From Mesostigma viride (Eukaryota; Streptophyta; Mesostigmatophyceae; Mesostigmatales; Mesostigmataceae): a stretch of DNA of 64,000 nucleotides. The stretch spans positions 41,672 to 105,671 of the forward strand of contig RPFO01001111.1 in assembly GCA_009746045.1 (NCBI GenBank). Reading direction: 5' to 3'. How positions within the stretch are numbered: the stretch's first letter is position 1; each line of letters opens with the position of its first letter. Made by a program: the position numbers and the translations under genes. The notes below the pieces were generated by a model. That model made no database searches. It was not told the origin of the DNA and saw only the letters and a list, made by a program, of their open reading frames with translations. Positions 10,660-21,301 of this stretch are shown here, one piece after another.

Positions 10660-11138
10660 TGTTGCGAACCCGACCCTTGGAACGGGCGCAACAATGGAAT
10701 AAATTATGTATTTTGGCTTGTTGTCATAGTCCGTAGGACTTTGGGATTCATTTCGGGACTTAATTTGGGAATTGTCCCTTGGTCAGGACTTTTGTATGGA
10801 ACTATGATAGTTTGTGTGATTCGGACCGGTTATTTTGGGCCTAGGTTGATGTACGAGATCTTCTAGAGCTAGTAGGCCGGTGCAGTCGCGCCGCGCTGCG
10901 TACTTTATAGCTGGTTGAGATATTGTACTCATGCGTGGATTCTGTAGCCTGGCGAGGGTCGAGGTCGACCCGAGGATCTTGTGTGGACTGCATGTTTCGG
11001 AATTCTCTGGAAGGTCGGCGCCATGTCGGCGCCCCTTGCCAGCTTGGTGGCAGACCTAGGTGAAATTGGTCCGAGGACGAGAGTCTCGTCCTCTTGGTTC
11101 GGAATAAAGTGTGTGTTATCACCTGTCTGAACCTGGGG
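10660..11138 (-). repeat. Inverted, truncated copy of the Gypsy LTR
   Basis: This is the reverse complement of most of the LTR at 11292-11977, starting with the same terminus (TGTTGCGAACCC) and ending abruptly after CTGAACCTGGGGC. It shares with the left LTR a segment (GAATCCCAAAGTCC) that the right LTR lacks, so it derives from the left copy or a close relative. The 5 bp before it (CCGCT) resemble the 5 bp after the right LTR (CTGCT). Together with the left LTR it forms a palindrome of about 480-bp arms. Confidence 0.9.
10698..10703 (+). terminator. Possible poly(A) signal AATAAA supplied by an LTR fragment
   Basis: AATAAA lies 92 bp after the stop of the kinase-HECT gene, already inside the inverted LTR fragment that starts at 10660. 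If used, the 3' end of this host gene is provided by retrotransposon sequence. Confidence 0.35.
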
Positions 11139-11291
11139 CACTTATCCATTTGTAATTGGTCTTGCTAGCCATTATAAGTGCGTATTGATTAGCTTGGCAT
11201 CAAGTCGCGGTGCCAGATATCTCACGACCCCAGTCGTGAAGCGCAATCTGCATTAGGCCACCTTGATTCTTCCTCTTACCGGCACATCTAG
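11139..11291. other. Unmatched spacer between inverted LTR fragment and Gypsy LTR
   Basis: A 153-bp segment that is not homologous to the rest of the LTR and shows no coding frame. It is the loop of the LTR palindrome, and its origin is unclear. Confidence 0.5.
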
Positions 11292-11977
11292 TGTAACGAA
11301 CCCATCTGGGTCGTGCGAAAGATCCTATTGTTAAGGTAGGTTATTCCCGGTTTCTTGGCTAACCACGACCACTCTCTGGGAGTGGGATTAACGGAACAGG
11401 CGTGGTTTTAGGCCTGTTACGGCTCGCGTTGATTAATATTGCATTAATCTACACAATCCACATTTAGGATGGAGCTACCAAATGCAGTTGGAATTATGCC
11501 CCAGGTTCAGACAGGTGATAACACACACTTTATTCCGAACCAAGAGGACGAGACTCTCGTCCTCGGACCAATTTCACCTAGGTCTGCCACCAAGCTGGCA
11601 AGGGGCGCCGACATGGCGCCGACCTTCCAGAGAATTCCGAAACATGCAGTCCACACAAGATCCTCGGGTCGACCTCGACCCTCGCCAGGCTACAGAATCC
11701 ACGCATGAGTACAATATCTCAACCAGCTATAAAGTACGCAGCGCGGCGCGACTGCACCGGCCTACTAGCTCTAGAAGATCTCGTACATCAACCTAGGCCC
11801 AAAATAACCGGTCCGAATCACACAAACTATCATAGTTCCATACAAAAGTCCTGACCAAGGGACAATTCCCAAATTAAGTCCCGGAATGAATCCCAAAGTC
11901 CTACGGACTATGACAACAAGCCAAAATACATAATTTATTCCATTGTTGCGCCCGTTCCAAGGGTCGGGTTCGCAACA
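11292..11977 (-). repeat. Gypsy 3' LTR (left)
   Basis: A 686-bp terminal repeat running TGTAACGAACCC...GGGTTCGCAACA on the plus strand, matching 28367-29048. It has GAATCCCAAAGTCC where the right copy has a shorter replacement, and lacks a 3-bp insertion found in the right copy. A reverse-strand AATAAA lies near 11530. Confidence 0.96.
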
Positions 11978-11994
11978 CTCCTCCCCCTCCCCGG
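11978..11994 (-). other. Gypsy polypurine tract
   Basis: On the minus strand, GGGGAGGGGGAGGAG directly precedes the 3' LTR, the expected place for the plus-strand DNA priming site. Confidence 0.8.
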
Positions 11995-12266
11995 GGGACG
12001 GTAGTCCCTACCGTCATGTAGATAAGGCCCAGCAACTAAAGGGAGAAAGCACACAACAAACATGTTACTAACCACACATGGTTACTCTACTTGCCTCGCA
12101 GGGCAAAAAATCAGATTGACCATAGGGGTACTATGTCCCAGCCCATGTTCACCCATCAGACTAGTAAAACCAATTCCCCCAGAACTTGCCACACAGGGGC
12201 AAGCCTTGACGTAGTCAAATAATGGAATCCTTCCAGCTATCACCGTACCACCGCCGACCCTCCTGG

Positions 12267-14504
12267 TCAGCGGCCATGGCCTCGCCTGTCCCGCACCATC
12301 TGCTGCTGCTGGTGCGCCCACCGATAGACTCGCTCGCCGTGCTCCGTGGCCTGGGGGCCCCGAGTCCCTGGGAACCTCAGGAGATCCTCCTCGAAGGCCC
12401 ACTGCTCCGGCTTGCCAGTGCCACGGCGTCCGGACAGGGACAAACGGTCCCACGCGTTGGGAGGCCACATGGAGAGGAAGGCGGCCATGTACTCCGGGAA
12501 GGTGAACAGAAGGGACTTGACGTTCCTGTCCACTAGCCCACAGCGGTAATCCGCCACATATGTTTCCCCCATACCCAGCATCACGGTGGCCACCTGTCCC
12601 AGATCGACCTCCGTTGCCGGCGGGCCCAAGCGATCATCCATGAAGTCGGGGGCGACGCCGTGCAGGAACGCCAAAGCGTTCGGAGCCAGCTTGGGGGGCT
12701 TCACCACACGGGGGAAACCCGCCACATGGTAATCCCAATGATCGCCCTCCGGGGCGTAACGCGTCACCCCATCCACACTGAACGGAAAGGGCTCACCGGG
12801 GGTGATCTGCCGAGGCACCCGGTGGGGGATGTGGGGATACAGGTCCACTCTCAGCAATTCCATGTACGCCCCTCGGTCCTTGTAACACCAGGGCCCTGGA
12901 GTAAACGCTAGCGCATGGCCCCCACACTCGTATGGAGCCCGCAGCTGGATGTCCGCGTCCCGATGCCAAGCCACCGATAAAATCTCCATGCGGGGGCGTC
13001 TGCCCCCGTAGGTGACAGTGCGACCGGGAAGCGGCCGGATGTAGTCCCCCATCGTCCATGGCACAACCGGCGCAAACCCCTGGTGACCGGGCGGCGGGCC
13101 CGGAATTGCTGGCGCGAGCGCCTGAACTTCTGGCACCTGACCGCGACCCGCAGGTTGAGCGATCTCTACCTCAGTATCCGACCGTGTTGACTGCACGGAC
13201 GACGGGCCGGGGACAGCCGTACCACTGGCTTCTGGCGGAGCGACCTCTGGGGTCGATCGTTGGGTCTGCGCGGTAGATGGGTCCGCAACAGCCTTGCCAC
13301 GATTAGCCGATGGTGCGACCTCTGGGGCCGAACGTTGGGCCTGTGCAGTAGACGTGTCCGCCACCGCCTTGCCACGACCAGCCGAGGGTACGACCTCTGG
13401 GGCCGTCTTTGGCGACCGCGACCCCGAGTGTGGTCGTTGGTGGGCCGTTGCCTGGTCCCAGGTCCGCCGAAAGGACCTATCCTCCTCACGCGCCCCCGGG
13501 CGTACACCCACACCCTGGGAAGCCTCTCTGGAGCGGGACGCGTCCTGTGAGCTGCCGGACCTCCGGTCCTGACCCGGGGGTCGCCGGTCACCCGAGTTCT
13601 CACGGCGGCGGGGGTCGCGCGAGGCGTTGCCGGCTGAGGAGGCAGGTTCCCGGGGCGCCGGACGCGGCGGAAACAGGTCGTCGTCTTCACTCCAGTATTC
13701 CTCATCATCGGGGCCCTCCCCTCCGCGATCATCCGCCTCGTCCAATTCCACGATACGGTCCAGCGCCTGCCGAAGGGAGTACTGGCCGTTGGTGGTGCAG
13801 AACGGGCGCCGTAAGGCCCCGTCTGGCGGCAAACCCCGGTAGGCCCACTGCAGGGTCTGACGTCGTGCCGGTGCGACGAGCAAGAACATGAGGCGTGGGT
13901 AGGCCATGAGGGCCGACACCGTAGTCACGCAACGGTCGCAGGCACAGCTGGGGGCGTGGTCCTCCCAAGCTGTCCCTACCGCCACATTCCCTCGAATCGC
14001 CGTCCGGGTCTCGACTTTGAACCCGCAGTGCCTTTGCACGGATTTGCGGAACTTCTCGTGTCGATCGCGGGGCCACTCCAGAACCGAGGAGGCCAGGTAG
14101 TCTTGATCGGCCTTGCCGTGCCTGCGCCGTCGACGCGCCAAGAACACGCCCTCCTGGCCGTAGTCGGGCAGAAACATCCGCGGATTAAAGGTCTCACGGT
14201 TGTTGTCGTTGGCGGTCGCAGCTATATCCGACCCCTGCTCCTTCATGTCTTCCGACCGTCGCCTCTTGCCAAAACTGGTCCAAGTTGGCGCGAACCCTGC
14301 CGGCTCCTCTGGGGAGGCTGGGGGTGTGAACCGCACCAAGGGGCTGCTGGAATCACTGCCTCTGGGGCTGCCTCTGGGGCTGGATCGAGTCTCCTCTGGG
14401 GAGCCCGCCTGTTGTACAAGGAATGACCACGAGCAGCGAGGCAACACCTGTGAGTACCGGTGTGTCATACCGACTAGTGTACTGTGTACCTGTGGTATGT
14501 ACAT
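12267..14504 (-). CDS. Gypsy extra 3' ORF, 745 codons, unknown function
   Basis: An intact long frame downstream of integrase, transcribed with the element. The N-terminal part is basic and low in complexity. Around residues 185-260 there is a cysteine-rich spot (CACDRC) followed by a hydrophobic stretch. The middle is a disordered Ser/Pro/Arg region with imperfect 22-residue repeats (PEVAPSANRGKAVAD-type). The C-terminal ~250 residues look globular, with words such as YIRPLPGRTVTYGG and WPPNAWDRLSLSG. I see no signal peptide, clear membrane anchor or known domain, so it is not an obvious envelope gene. Its start lies in a 19-20-bp tandem repeat just after the integrase stop; the next Met at residue 13 is an alternative. 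Extra ORFs in this position occur in some Gypsy lineages, but I do not recognise this one. Confidence 0.75.
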   Translation of the reverse strand: MYIPQVHSTLVGMTHRYSQVLPRCSWSFLVQQAGSPEETRSSPRGSPRGSDSSSPLVRFTPPASPEEPAGFAPTWTSFGKRRRSEDMKEQGSDIAATANDNNRETFNPRMFLPDYGQEGVFLARRRRRHGKADQDYLASSVLEWPRDRHEKFRKSVQRHCGFKVETRTAIRGNVAVGTAWEDHAPSCACDRCVTTVSALMAYPRLMFLLVAPARRQTLQWAYRGLPPDGALRRPFCTTNGQYSLRQALDRIVELDEADDRGGEGPDDEEYWSEDDDLFPPRPAPREPASSAGNASRDPRRRENSGDRRPPGQDRRSGSSQDASRSREASQGVGVRPGAREEDRSFRRTWDQATAHQRPHSGSRSPKTAPEVVPSAGRGKAVADTSTAQAQRSAPEVAPSANRGKAVADPSTAQTQRSTPEVAPPEASGTAVPGPSSVQSTRSDTEVEIAQPAGRGQVPEVQALAPAIPGPPPGHQGFAPVVPWTMGDYIRPLPGRTVTYGGRRPRMEILSVAWHRDADIQLRAPYECGGHALAFTPGPWCYKDRGAYMELLRVDLYPHIPHRVPRQITPGEPFPFSVDGVTRYAPEGDHWDYHVAGFPRVVKPPKLAPNALAFLHGVAPDFMDDRLGPPATEVDLGQVATVMLGMGETYVADYRCGLVDRNVKSLLFTFPEYMAAFLSMWPPNAWDRLSLSGRRGTGKPEQWAFEEDLLRFPGTRGPQATEHGERVYRWAHQQQQMVRDRRGHGR

Positions 14505-14552
14505 ACCTCTATGTGTATGTACATACCTCTAAGTGTATGTACATACCTCTAG
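14488..14552. repeat. Short tandem repeat (TGTATGTACATACCTCT) between integrase and extra ORF
   Basis: Three copies of a 19-20-bp unit, each containing the palindrome TGTATGTACATAC, span the integrase stop and the start of the extra ORF. They might help reinitiation or subgenomic expression, or be neutral. Confidence 0.8.
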
Positions 14553-15937
14553 TGCAACCTGTGGACCTTCTTGTACGCGTCTAGCAACCGCTTGCAGCCA
14601 GAGAGCTCCTTCTCCGTCCGCCAAGAGGCCTCTGCCCCATATCTAGAGAACTTCCACCGGATCCGATATTGGCGTTGTCGACCACGCCCGAAATCGCGAT
14701 GGGCGACAATCTCCTCGACCTCGTCCTCCTGTTCCCCTGTCTCCGGATCGTATTCCACAGGAGCCGGGGGATTGAGTCTACCCTGGATCGAGTTCTGGTG
14801 GTACAACTTGAGCTGGTCGCGGTGGAAGGTTGTTGCGGTGCCCCATGAGATGGGCACGTCCACCTTGAACATGACATCATCCCATTTCTCCAGCACTTGG
14901 TGGGGCCCCAGGTACATGGGCCGGAGCTTCGTTTTGAGCTCCCCTTCCACCTTCTGGGAGAATCGACCGAGCTGGGGTCCCTCTACCAGGACCCAGTCCC
15001 CGACCTCGATGTCCGGTGCTCTAGAGTCCCGCTTGCCTTCCACGCGAGCCATGTTGCGCTCGGCAGCGGCCCGGTACCCTTTAACCGCACTGTTGTGAGC
15101 TTGGCGCATCTTTTCCAGCAGGCTGCTCACGCCCGCCAGAGTAGTGCGCAGCACCTCCGGTTCCGCCAGCGCCGGACTCGTCAGCAAGTCGGTCGGCGTC
15201 AGCGGATGCCTTCCCGTGTTGAGAAAGAACGGGGTTAGGCCATGGGCTGCCTGTGGTGCGTTGTTCAAGGAGAACTCCACCAAGCACAGCAACTCCTCCC
15301 AGTTGCTGCCCACCTCGTCGGTGTAATGGCGCATGGTTTCCTGTACCGTGCGGTTGAGTCGCTCCACCAGATGGGAGGACGAGCTGTGATAAGCCGTCCC
15401 TAGCGACACCTTGGTTCCCAGGCAGTCGAAGAACTGCTGCCAGAACCGGGCGGTGAAGAGCGTGTCCCGGTCCGAGATGAACTGGCGGCTGAGCCCGTGG
15501 AACCGGAAGACGTGGTTGAGGTACAGTTTGGCACACCCCTCGGCCGTGAGGTCAGCCGGACAGGGGGCCAGGTGACACATGCGCGTGAGTCGGTCCACGA
15601 ACACCAAGATCTTGCTGTTGCCGTTCTTGGTCTTCTTAAAGGGGCCGACGAAATCCATCTGGATCGAGTCCCAGGGACCCAGGGGATCAGGTAGCGTCTT
15701 TGGGACAGCCTGAGTACCCGTGTTCTGGGACTTGGCTATCTGGCACGACGGGCATTCGCGTATATAGGCCGCAATGTAGTCCTTCATGCCAGGCCAGTAG
15801 AAGTGACGACGTGCCCTTGGTAGCAGCCGCCCAATGCCCTGATGACCGCCGACTAGGGAGTCGTGGAGCTCGTGGAGCAAGGCTGCTCGACAGAGCTCGG
15901 GTATGTAGAGGCGCCACGTGTCCGGGCGCACCATGAC
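14549..15937 (-). CDS. Gypsy integrase with C-terminal chromodomain (3' part of pol)
   Basis: The frame starts at the Copia insertion point with the HHCC zinc-binding region (H...H...C..C in ELHDSLVGGHQGIGRLL and ECPSCQIAK), followed by the DDE catalytic core (MDFVGPFKKTKNG, SDRDTLFTARFW, LVERLNRTVQE). The last ~60 residues form a chromodomain (VEEIVAHRDFGRGRQRQYR...WKFSRYGAEASW). Such chromodomains bind modified histone tails and guide insertion into heterochromatin (established for chromoviruses). It is the same frame as the RT part at 22064-24493, because Copia plus target duplication is 6,126 bp, a multiple of three. The coding sequence is thus cut only by the Copia insertion. Confidence 0.93.
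   Translation of the reverse strand, partial: VMVRPDTWRLYIPELCRAALLHELHDSLVGGHQGIGRLLPRARRHFYWPGMKDYIAAYIRECPSCQIAKSQNTGTQAVPKTLPDPLGPWDSIQMDFVGPFKKTKNGNSKILVFVDRLTRMCHLAPCPADLTAEGCAKLYLNHVFRFHGLSRQFISDRDTLFTARFWQQFFDCLGTKVSLGTAYHSSSSHLVERLNRTVQETMRHYTDEVGSNWEELLCLVEFSLNNAPQAAHGLTPFFLNTGRHPLTPTDLLTSPALAEPEVLRTTLAGVSSLLEKMRQAHNSAVKGYRAAAERNMARVEGKRDSRAPDIEVGDWVLVEGPQLGRFSQKVEGELKTKLRPMYLGPHQVLEKWDDVMFKVDVPISWGTATTFHRDQLKLYHQNSIQGRLNPPAPVEYDPETGEQEDEVEEIVAHRDFGRGRQRQYRIRWKFSRYGAEASWRTEKELSGCKRLLDAYKKVHRLH
15933..15937. repeat. Copia target-site duplication, left
   Basis: ATGAC directly before the left LTR, matching ATGAC after the right LTR. A 5-bp duplication is typical for Copia integrase. 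Confidence 0.93.
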
Positions 15938-16682
15938 TGTTGAAAGAACTAATGGGTTTGCCTTCTACAATGCTTGTGATTGGAACCCAAATGTGCCTGT
16001 CCTTGCAGGTACAGGCTATGGAGGATGGAAGCAAAGAGACAGAGACTCAGTTTGAGGCAGAATGATAGTGAGGAGTACCTTTGGCAAGGCTCCTCAGTTG
16101 TTTTATTAACTCGAGGAAAAAACACAGGCAGAAAACTGGAATGACCTGATTGGCTGGCTAGGAATGTGCCTAGGAATATTCTCATGTAATACTCAGGCCA
16201 CCAATCAGGTTAGGTCAGTGTACAGGCTACCAATCAGATCTAGACAAGAATAAATCTTATCTTGTAACTGCTGTACAGCCTTATCTTGTAACTGATGTAC
16301 AGTCTTAACTTGTAACTGCTGCACAGTAATCTAACTATTTAATAAAAGATCTCTCTGTGTGTGATCTGATGATGATGAAGTAAATCTGGCGTGAACATAT
16401 CAGCGCCACATCTGACATGCACAGTGTACATGTCAATCAGTCAACTGTCCTGTCATAGATTCTCATCTGACATGTCATAGGTCAGCTGACATAGACAGAT
16501 TTGTCAGCTGCCTATAAGGATCCACTTGGCATAGGTACTAATCCCTGATTACTAAAACTGGCCACAACTTTCTCATTTGTAGGCCAAATCCAACGGGATA
16601 AAAAACAGTGGCTCCTGTACAAGAGCCTCTATCTATCTAGCCAGGTCAGGTGGGTACAAATACAAGGACCATGTCCTTGACA
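15938..16682 (-). repeat. Copia 3' LTR (left)
   Basis: A 745-bp repeat, TGTTGAAAGAAC...GTCCTTGACA on the plus strand. A reverse-strand AATAAA signal (in GAGTTAATAAAACAAC) sits near 16100. No difference from the other LTR was seen. Confidence 0.97.
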
Positions 16683-16690
16683 CCCCCCTT
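16683..16690 (-). other. Copia polypurine tract
   Basis: On the minus strand, AAGGGGGG abuts the 3' LTR, the expected site of plus-strand priming. Confidence 0.75.
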
Positions 16691-16783
16691 ACAACACATG
16701 ACCTTGCTCTAGTGCTATCCTGTCAAGTATAACACTTAGAGCAAAAAAGCTCTCAGCCCCTGTGGGCATATACAACTGCATAT

Positions 16784-19700
16784 CTAAGTAGACACCAGCA
16801 GCTTGTCCCGCAGGGTGATGAACCGTGCCCTTCCCAGGGCCTTGGTGAAGATGTCAGCCAGGTTGTCCTTGCCAGGGCAGTGACGCATGCAGATGGAGCC
16901 CCCCTCCACCTGCTCACGGATGAAGTGGTAGCGCACGTCGATGTGCTTGGTGCGCTTGGGGTGCACAGGATCCTTGGCCAGGGCCACCGCGCCAGTGTTG
17001 TCGCACAGCACGGTCGTGGGCCCCTCCACCGGTGCACCCAGGTCTCCCAGCAGGCGCCTGAGTGGCAGCACCAGCTGGGTGACGCTGCTCGCAGCAATGT
17101 ACTCTGCCTCGCAGGAAGACAGAGCAACAATGGGTTGCTTGCGGCTGCACCACTCCACGGGCGCACCCCGGAACAGGACCAGGTTGCCCGTCACAGAGCG
17201 TCTGGACTCTGGGCAGTTAGCCCAGTCAGCGTCAGTCCAGGCCTCCAGCCCCCCTTCCTGACCATACCGCAGACCCTTGTCCCTCGTGGTGTAGAGGTAC
17301 CGGATCAGGCGGTCGGCAGCCTCCATGTGGGCTGCCGTGGGTGCCTGCATGTGCTGAGCCAGTTGGTTGACAGCAAAAGCAATGTCTGGACGTGTCCACA
17401 GCGCGACATACAGCACGGCACCGGTTTTGGACTGATACAGCTGGGTGTCCGGGGCATTGAGCTGCATTCCCCCCTCGCGTTGGGGACTAACACGGGACAC
17501 ACTGACCGGGGTGCGTACAGGGAAGGAGGGAGAAAGCCCAAAGCGGGCAGCCAGGGCCTCAATATACACAGTTTGGTGCAAGGAAAGAGACCGGGAAACA
17601 GGGTCGACATGGAGAGAAACACCGAGGAAAAAAGAAGGGTCATCGGACTCGGTGATCTGAAACTTGCTGGCCAAACGATGAGACCACGAGGCCAGCCAGG
17701 AAGAGGAAGGACTGCCTGCAATAATGTCGTCGACATGGACAAACACAAACGTACGAGACGTGGGATACACGTACAGGCAGGAATCCGTTGGGCTTTGTAC
17801 AGCACCATCGGAGAGAAGATAGGCACTAAATGTTTTGTGCCAGTTACGTGGTGCCTGCTTGATGCCATAGAGGCTGCGTTGCAGCTTCCACACCAGCACA
17901 TCACCAGCGGCATCACGCTGCTCAAAGCCAGCAGGAGGACGCACATAGACGTCCTCAGAAAGTGGGGCGTACAAAAACGCAGTGCGAACATCAAGTTGCT
18001 TCAGCACATACCCAGACGAGACACCAAAAGCTAGTGCCAAACGAATGGTGGAGGAACGAACAGTAGGGCTAAAGACCTCAGTGAAATCTATGCCTTCCCG
18101 CTGAGCAAAGCCCTTCACAACAAAACGGGCCTTGAAACGGCCATCGCTTTTGACAGCAAACACCCACCGAGATGGAAGGACCTTGGCAGTGCGAGGAAGA
18201 GACTTGGAAGAAACGAGTGAATATACTGCATGTTCGCGAATGCTAGAAAGCTCACTATCCATCGCAGCACGCCACTCAGGGCTAGCATGGGCCTCAGCAA
18301 AAGAGGAGGGGATGGACGTGGAACCTGAGCTAGTGTGGAGTGAGAAAGTATCAAACAGATCACGCACACTCATGTAGTCAGGGTAAAAACGAGCCCATTT
18401 AGGGGAAACACGATCAAGAGGGGTTGTGGGTAACACCTGAGCGAGGGGATCATGTGCAACGCCGTCGGACACCAGTGCAGCAGTGGCCATAGCGGCAGCC
18501 GGTTGCTTGCCGCGGAGGGCCTGCACTAATTTGTGTAGCTGGGACGAAGAAGGAGATTCAGCAGCAGGTGTGTCTGCCGTCGACACGTGTCCAGGTGGTG
18601 TAGAGGTAGAAGCCGACGACGCCTCCAGCGCAGGACTTGGTGCGAAAACAGGTGCAGACTCAGACTCAGCGGGTTTGGGCTCAGGACTTGGCGCTGGCGC
18701 CTCCTCCAGTGGCGAGCCCCCCTCACCACTGGCATCCCCCGACAAAGCCTCCAGTGGCGAGCCCCCCTCACCACTGGCATCCCCCAAAGCAGTGCCCCCA
18801 CTGCTGGCAGCGCCCACAGCAGCGTCCTCACTGCTGGCAGCGGCGCGCCGCGCCATGGCTCTAGTCACAGGACCAGAGGGCGGTAGGGCCAGAGTAGTAT
18901 CAGGCCCAGGGACAGAATTCTCAGTGACCGGTGGCAGCAGAAGCTCGGAAGCCTCCTCCCCCTCCACCAGTGCCGGCAGCAGCTGAGGTGATGGCAGGGC
19001 GTCGTTGCGCCAGGCCTCATTGAAGGCCACGTGGCGACGTTGCACCAAAGTGCGAGTGGCGGAGTCCAGGATCAGATATGCCGGCGAGTCGGGAGCATAA
19101 CCGACAAAAATGCCAGGCATGGCCTTGGCCTCCAGCTTGCCACGATGCCCTTCCACACGATGCCAGGCTGGGCAGCCGAAAATGCGCATGTGCGACAGAT
19201 CAGCGTGATGACCTGTCAGCAAAAAGTGTGGCGTGGCATCACCAGGATTCGAGGAGCACGGCAGGCGGTTCAGGATATAAATAGCACACTGGAGTGCCAA
19301 TGCCCAGTATGCCTTCCCCAGGCCGGCGTGTGTCAACATCGCTAGAGTCATGCCCATTGCCAGGCCCCAGAGCCGCTCCGCTACGCCGTTCTGCTCAGGG
19401 CAGTAAGGCGCGGAGAACTCCTGGTGGACGCGGTGTTCAGCACACACCGCCCGCCAGGCTTGACCGGTGAAGACCGCGTCATTGTCGGTGCGCAGCACGA
19501 CAGAGCCGGCGTAGAAGGGGCGAATATCGCGGACGAGCAGCTCTGCAAACCGCCCCACCGCCTCGTCCTTGGTCTTGAGCGCAAACCCCCATCGCCACCG
19601 AGTGGCATCGTCAGTGATGCCCAAGAAGTAGCGGGCTCCCCCCAGCGACTCGACGCTCATCGGGCCCAGCAGGTCGCCATGAAGCTTGGCGCGCGGCACA

Positions 19701-20430
19701 GTGGATCGCCGCTGCCCTGGCGGAAATGGCTGGCGCTTGATGAAGCCAGCCGGGCAGGATGGGCAGCCAGGAGCAGTTGGACTCCTCGTCGTCAAGTTGG
19801 ATGCAGGGATGGCAACCAGCTTCTTGATGCGGTCGGCACCAGCATGGCCCAAACGCCAGTGCAGCAGCAGGTTAACCGGCCGCTCCACCGTCACAGCAGC
19901 CATCGCTGGCGCTGTCTTCGCCGCAGGTAACACGTAGATGTTGTTCTGCATGGCGATCTTGTGATGCTTGTTATCCAGCACCACTGTCTCTTTGTGGAAA
20001 TCCACCTTGTGACCTGCCTTTGCGAGTTGCGCGACTGAAAGGAGTCGTGCATTCAGGCCAGGTACAAGCAGCGCTCCTTGCAAGCGCACGCTGTGGCCAG
20101 GAAGCTCCACAGCGATGGTGCCCTGGCCGGTAGCGTGCAGCTGTCCGCCGGAGCCAGCGATTGCCCTGCTGTGGGGGGTCAGAGACACAAAGTCAGAACG
20201 GCACGGGGACATGTGGCTGCTCGCAGCCGAGTCCAGCACCCAGGTGAGGTTGTCGCACGTATACTGCGTGAGAGCAGCAGCCTCCAGCGGCGTCGACGGC
20301 GACTCCTCGGCGATGGTGACCATGCAGAAGCCAGGCGGCAGTTCAGCCGCCTCCTGAGTTGCGTTGGCAGCGGATCCAGCAGGTGCGTTGCGTCCCTTGT
20401 TCTGGTTCCCTCGGTTGCCGCCCTTGCCCC
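16784..20430 (-). CDS. Copia pol: protease, integrase, reverse transcriptase, RNase H
   Basis: Uninterrupted frame to the stop at 16784, with the first ATG at 20323 (1,179 codons) and open sequence back to the gag junction. Order: protease with DSAASSH active site (the usual DSGA is DSAA here); integrase with the HH..CC finger (LHWRLGHAG, CPSCPAGF), DDE core (HGDLLGPM, RTDNDAVFTG, NGVAERLWGL) and GKLEAKAMPGIFVGY; Ser/Pro-rich linker with short duplications; RT with RWVFAVKSDG, QLDVRTAFLYAPL and VHVDDIIAG; RNase H with TDADWANC, SSCEAEYIA and DNTGAVALA. All catalytic motifs look intact. The frame is -1 relative to gag. The N-terminal Gly/Asn/Gln-rich stretch before the ATG fits a gag-pol junction rather than a true start, so expression probably needs a frameshift. 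Confidence 0.95.
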
Positions 20431-21222
20431 CCTGTGCTGGTTGGGGTACCAGCGTGGGGCCTTCTCAGGATGCTCCTTCCAGCAGTCTTTGTCCTTGTGA
20501 TTTGACAGGCCACAGTGACTGCATTTCTTGGTCCCCCCGTTCCCCTTGCTGTTGGTGTGGTAGGCCTGGCCAGTGCCAGCACTCTCCTTTTTCACCACAG
20601 CACGTCCCCCCTTGAGCAGATCCTCCGCCTCCATGAGTGCCCTCTTCACCACAGGTAGTGGGTCCTCCTCGTTGAACCGTACAGACACCAGCGCAGGGCG
20701 GTACTCGTCTGTCAGTGCTCCCAGTAGAATGGCAGCAAAATCACGGTCCTGGATGACTCCCCCTGCAGCCTGGTAGTCAGCACGTAGAAGCTCCGCCCTC
20801 CTCACAAGCTGTTGCATGGTCTCGTTAGGAAGCTTCTGTAGGCGGTGCAGCTTGCTCCTCAGCTCAAACCTGTGACTCTTGGTTAGCCTGGTTTGCTCAT
20901 AGTTCTCCATGAGACACTGCCATGCTTGGCTACCAGTTTTGTTGGCCACAGTGGCCATTAGGCGTGCAGCTTCACCTGTTAGACAGGTGAGCAAAGCTGC
21001 CCACAGGGCCTTATCAGCCCTGTCATTCTCCTCAGTACCCAGCAGGACAGCATCCAAACTGAAAAGACTGACAACAGCCAAAAACAAATTCTTCCACTCC
21101 TCCCACTTGCTGTAATCATCACCAGCTGCACCAACAAATTTCTTGCAGCTCTTGGCAACTGTTGAAACAAGAGAGGTGTAGTCAGGCTGTCTGGTAGCAG
21201 TTTGGGTGTCTTGATCCTCCAT
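20427..21222 (-). CDS. Copia gag with CCHC zinc knuckle
   Basis: The start is ATG at 21222 (MEDQDTQTATRQ), chosen because upstream in-frame sequence overlaps the primer-binding region. An alpha-helical UBN2-type gag core (WEEWKNLFLAVVSLF, AWQCLMENYEQTR, LRRAELLRADYQ-like helices) is followed by a zinc knuckle CSHCGLSNHKDKDC (CX2CX4HX4C) that binds genomic RNA. Gag forms the cytoplasmic particle. The frame runs on to 20179, but its sequence after the six-C run (plus strand 20427-20432) stops looking like gag, whereas the -1 frame continues into protease. I place the functional end or frameshift there. The run is not a canonical X XXY YYZ heptamer in the gag frame. Confidence 0.88.
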
Positions 21223-21301
21223 GGTTGATCTGGGTCTGGGTGTTGTCTCTGGGGTAGTCAGATGAATGTCTCTGCTCCTCAAATGCAGGGTAGGCATCAA
21301 A

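Noticed and set aside
12267-14504. Envelope gene of the Gypsy element
   Set aside because: No signal peptide, membrane anchor or fusion-type segment is visible.
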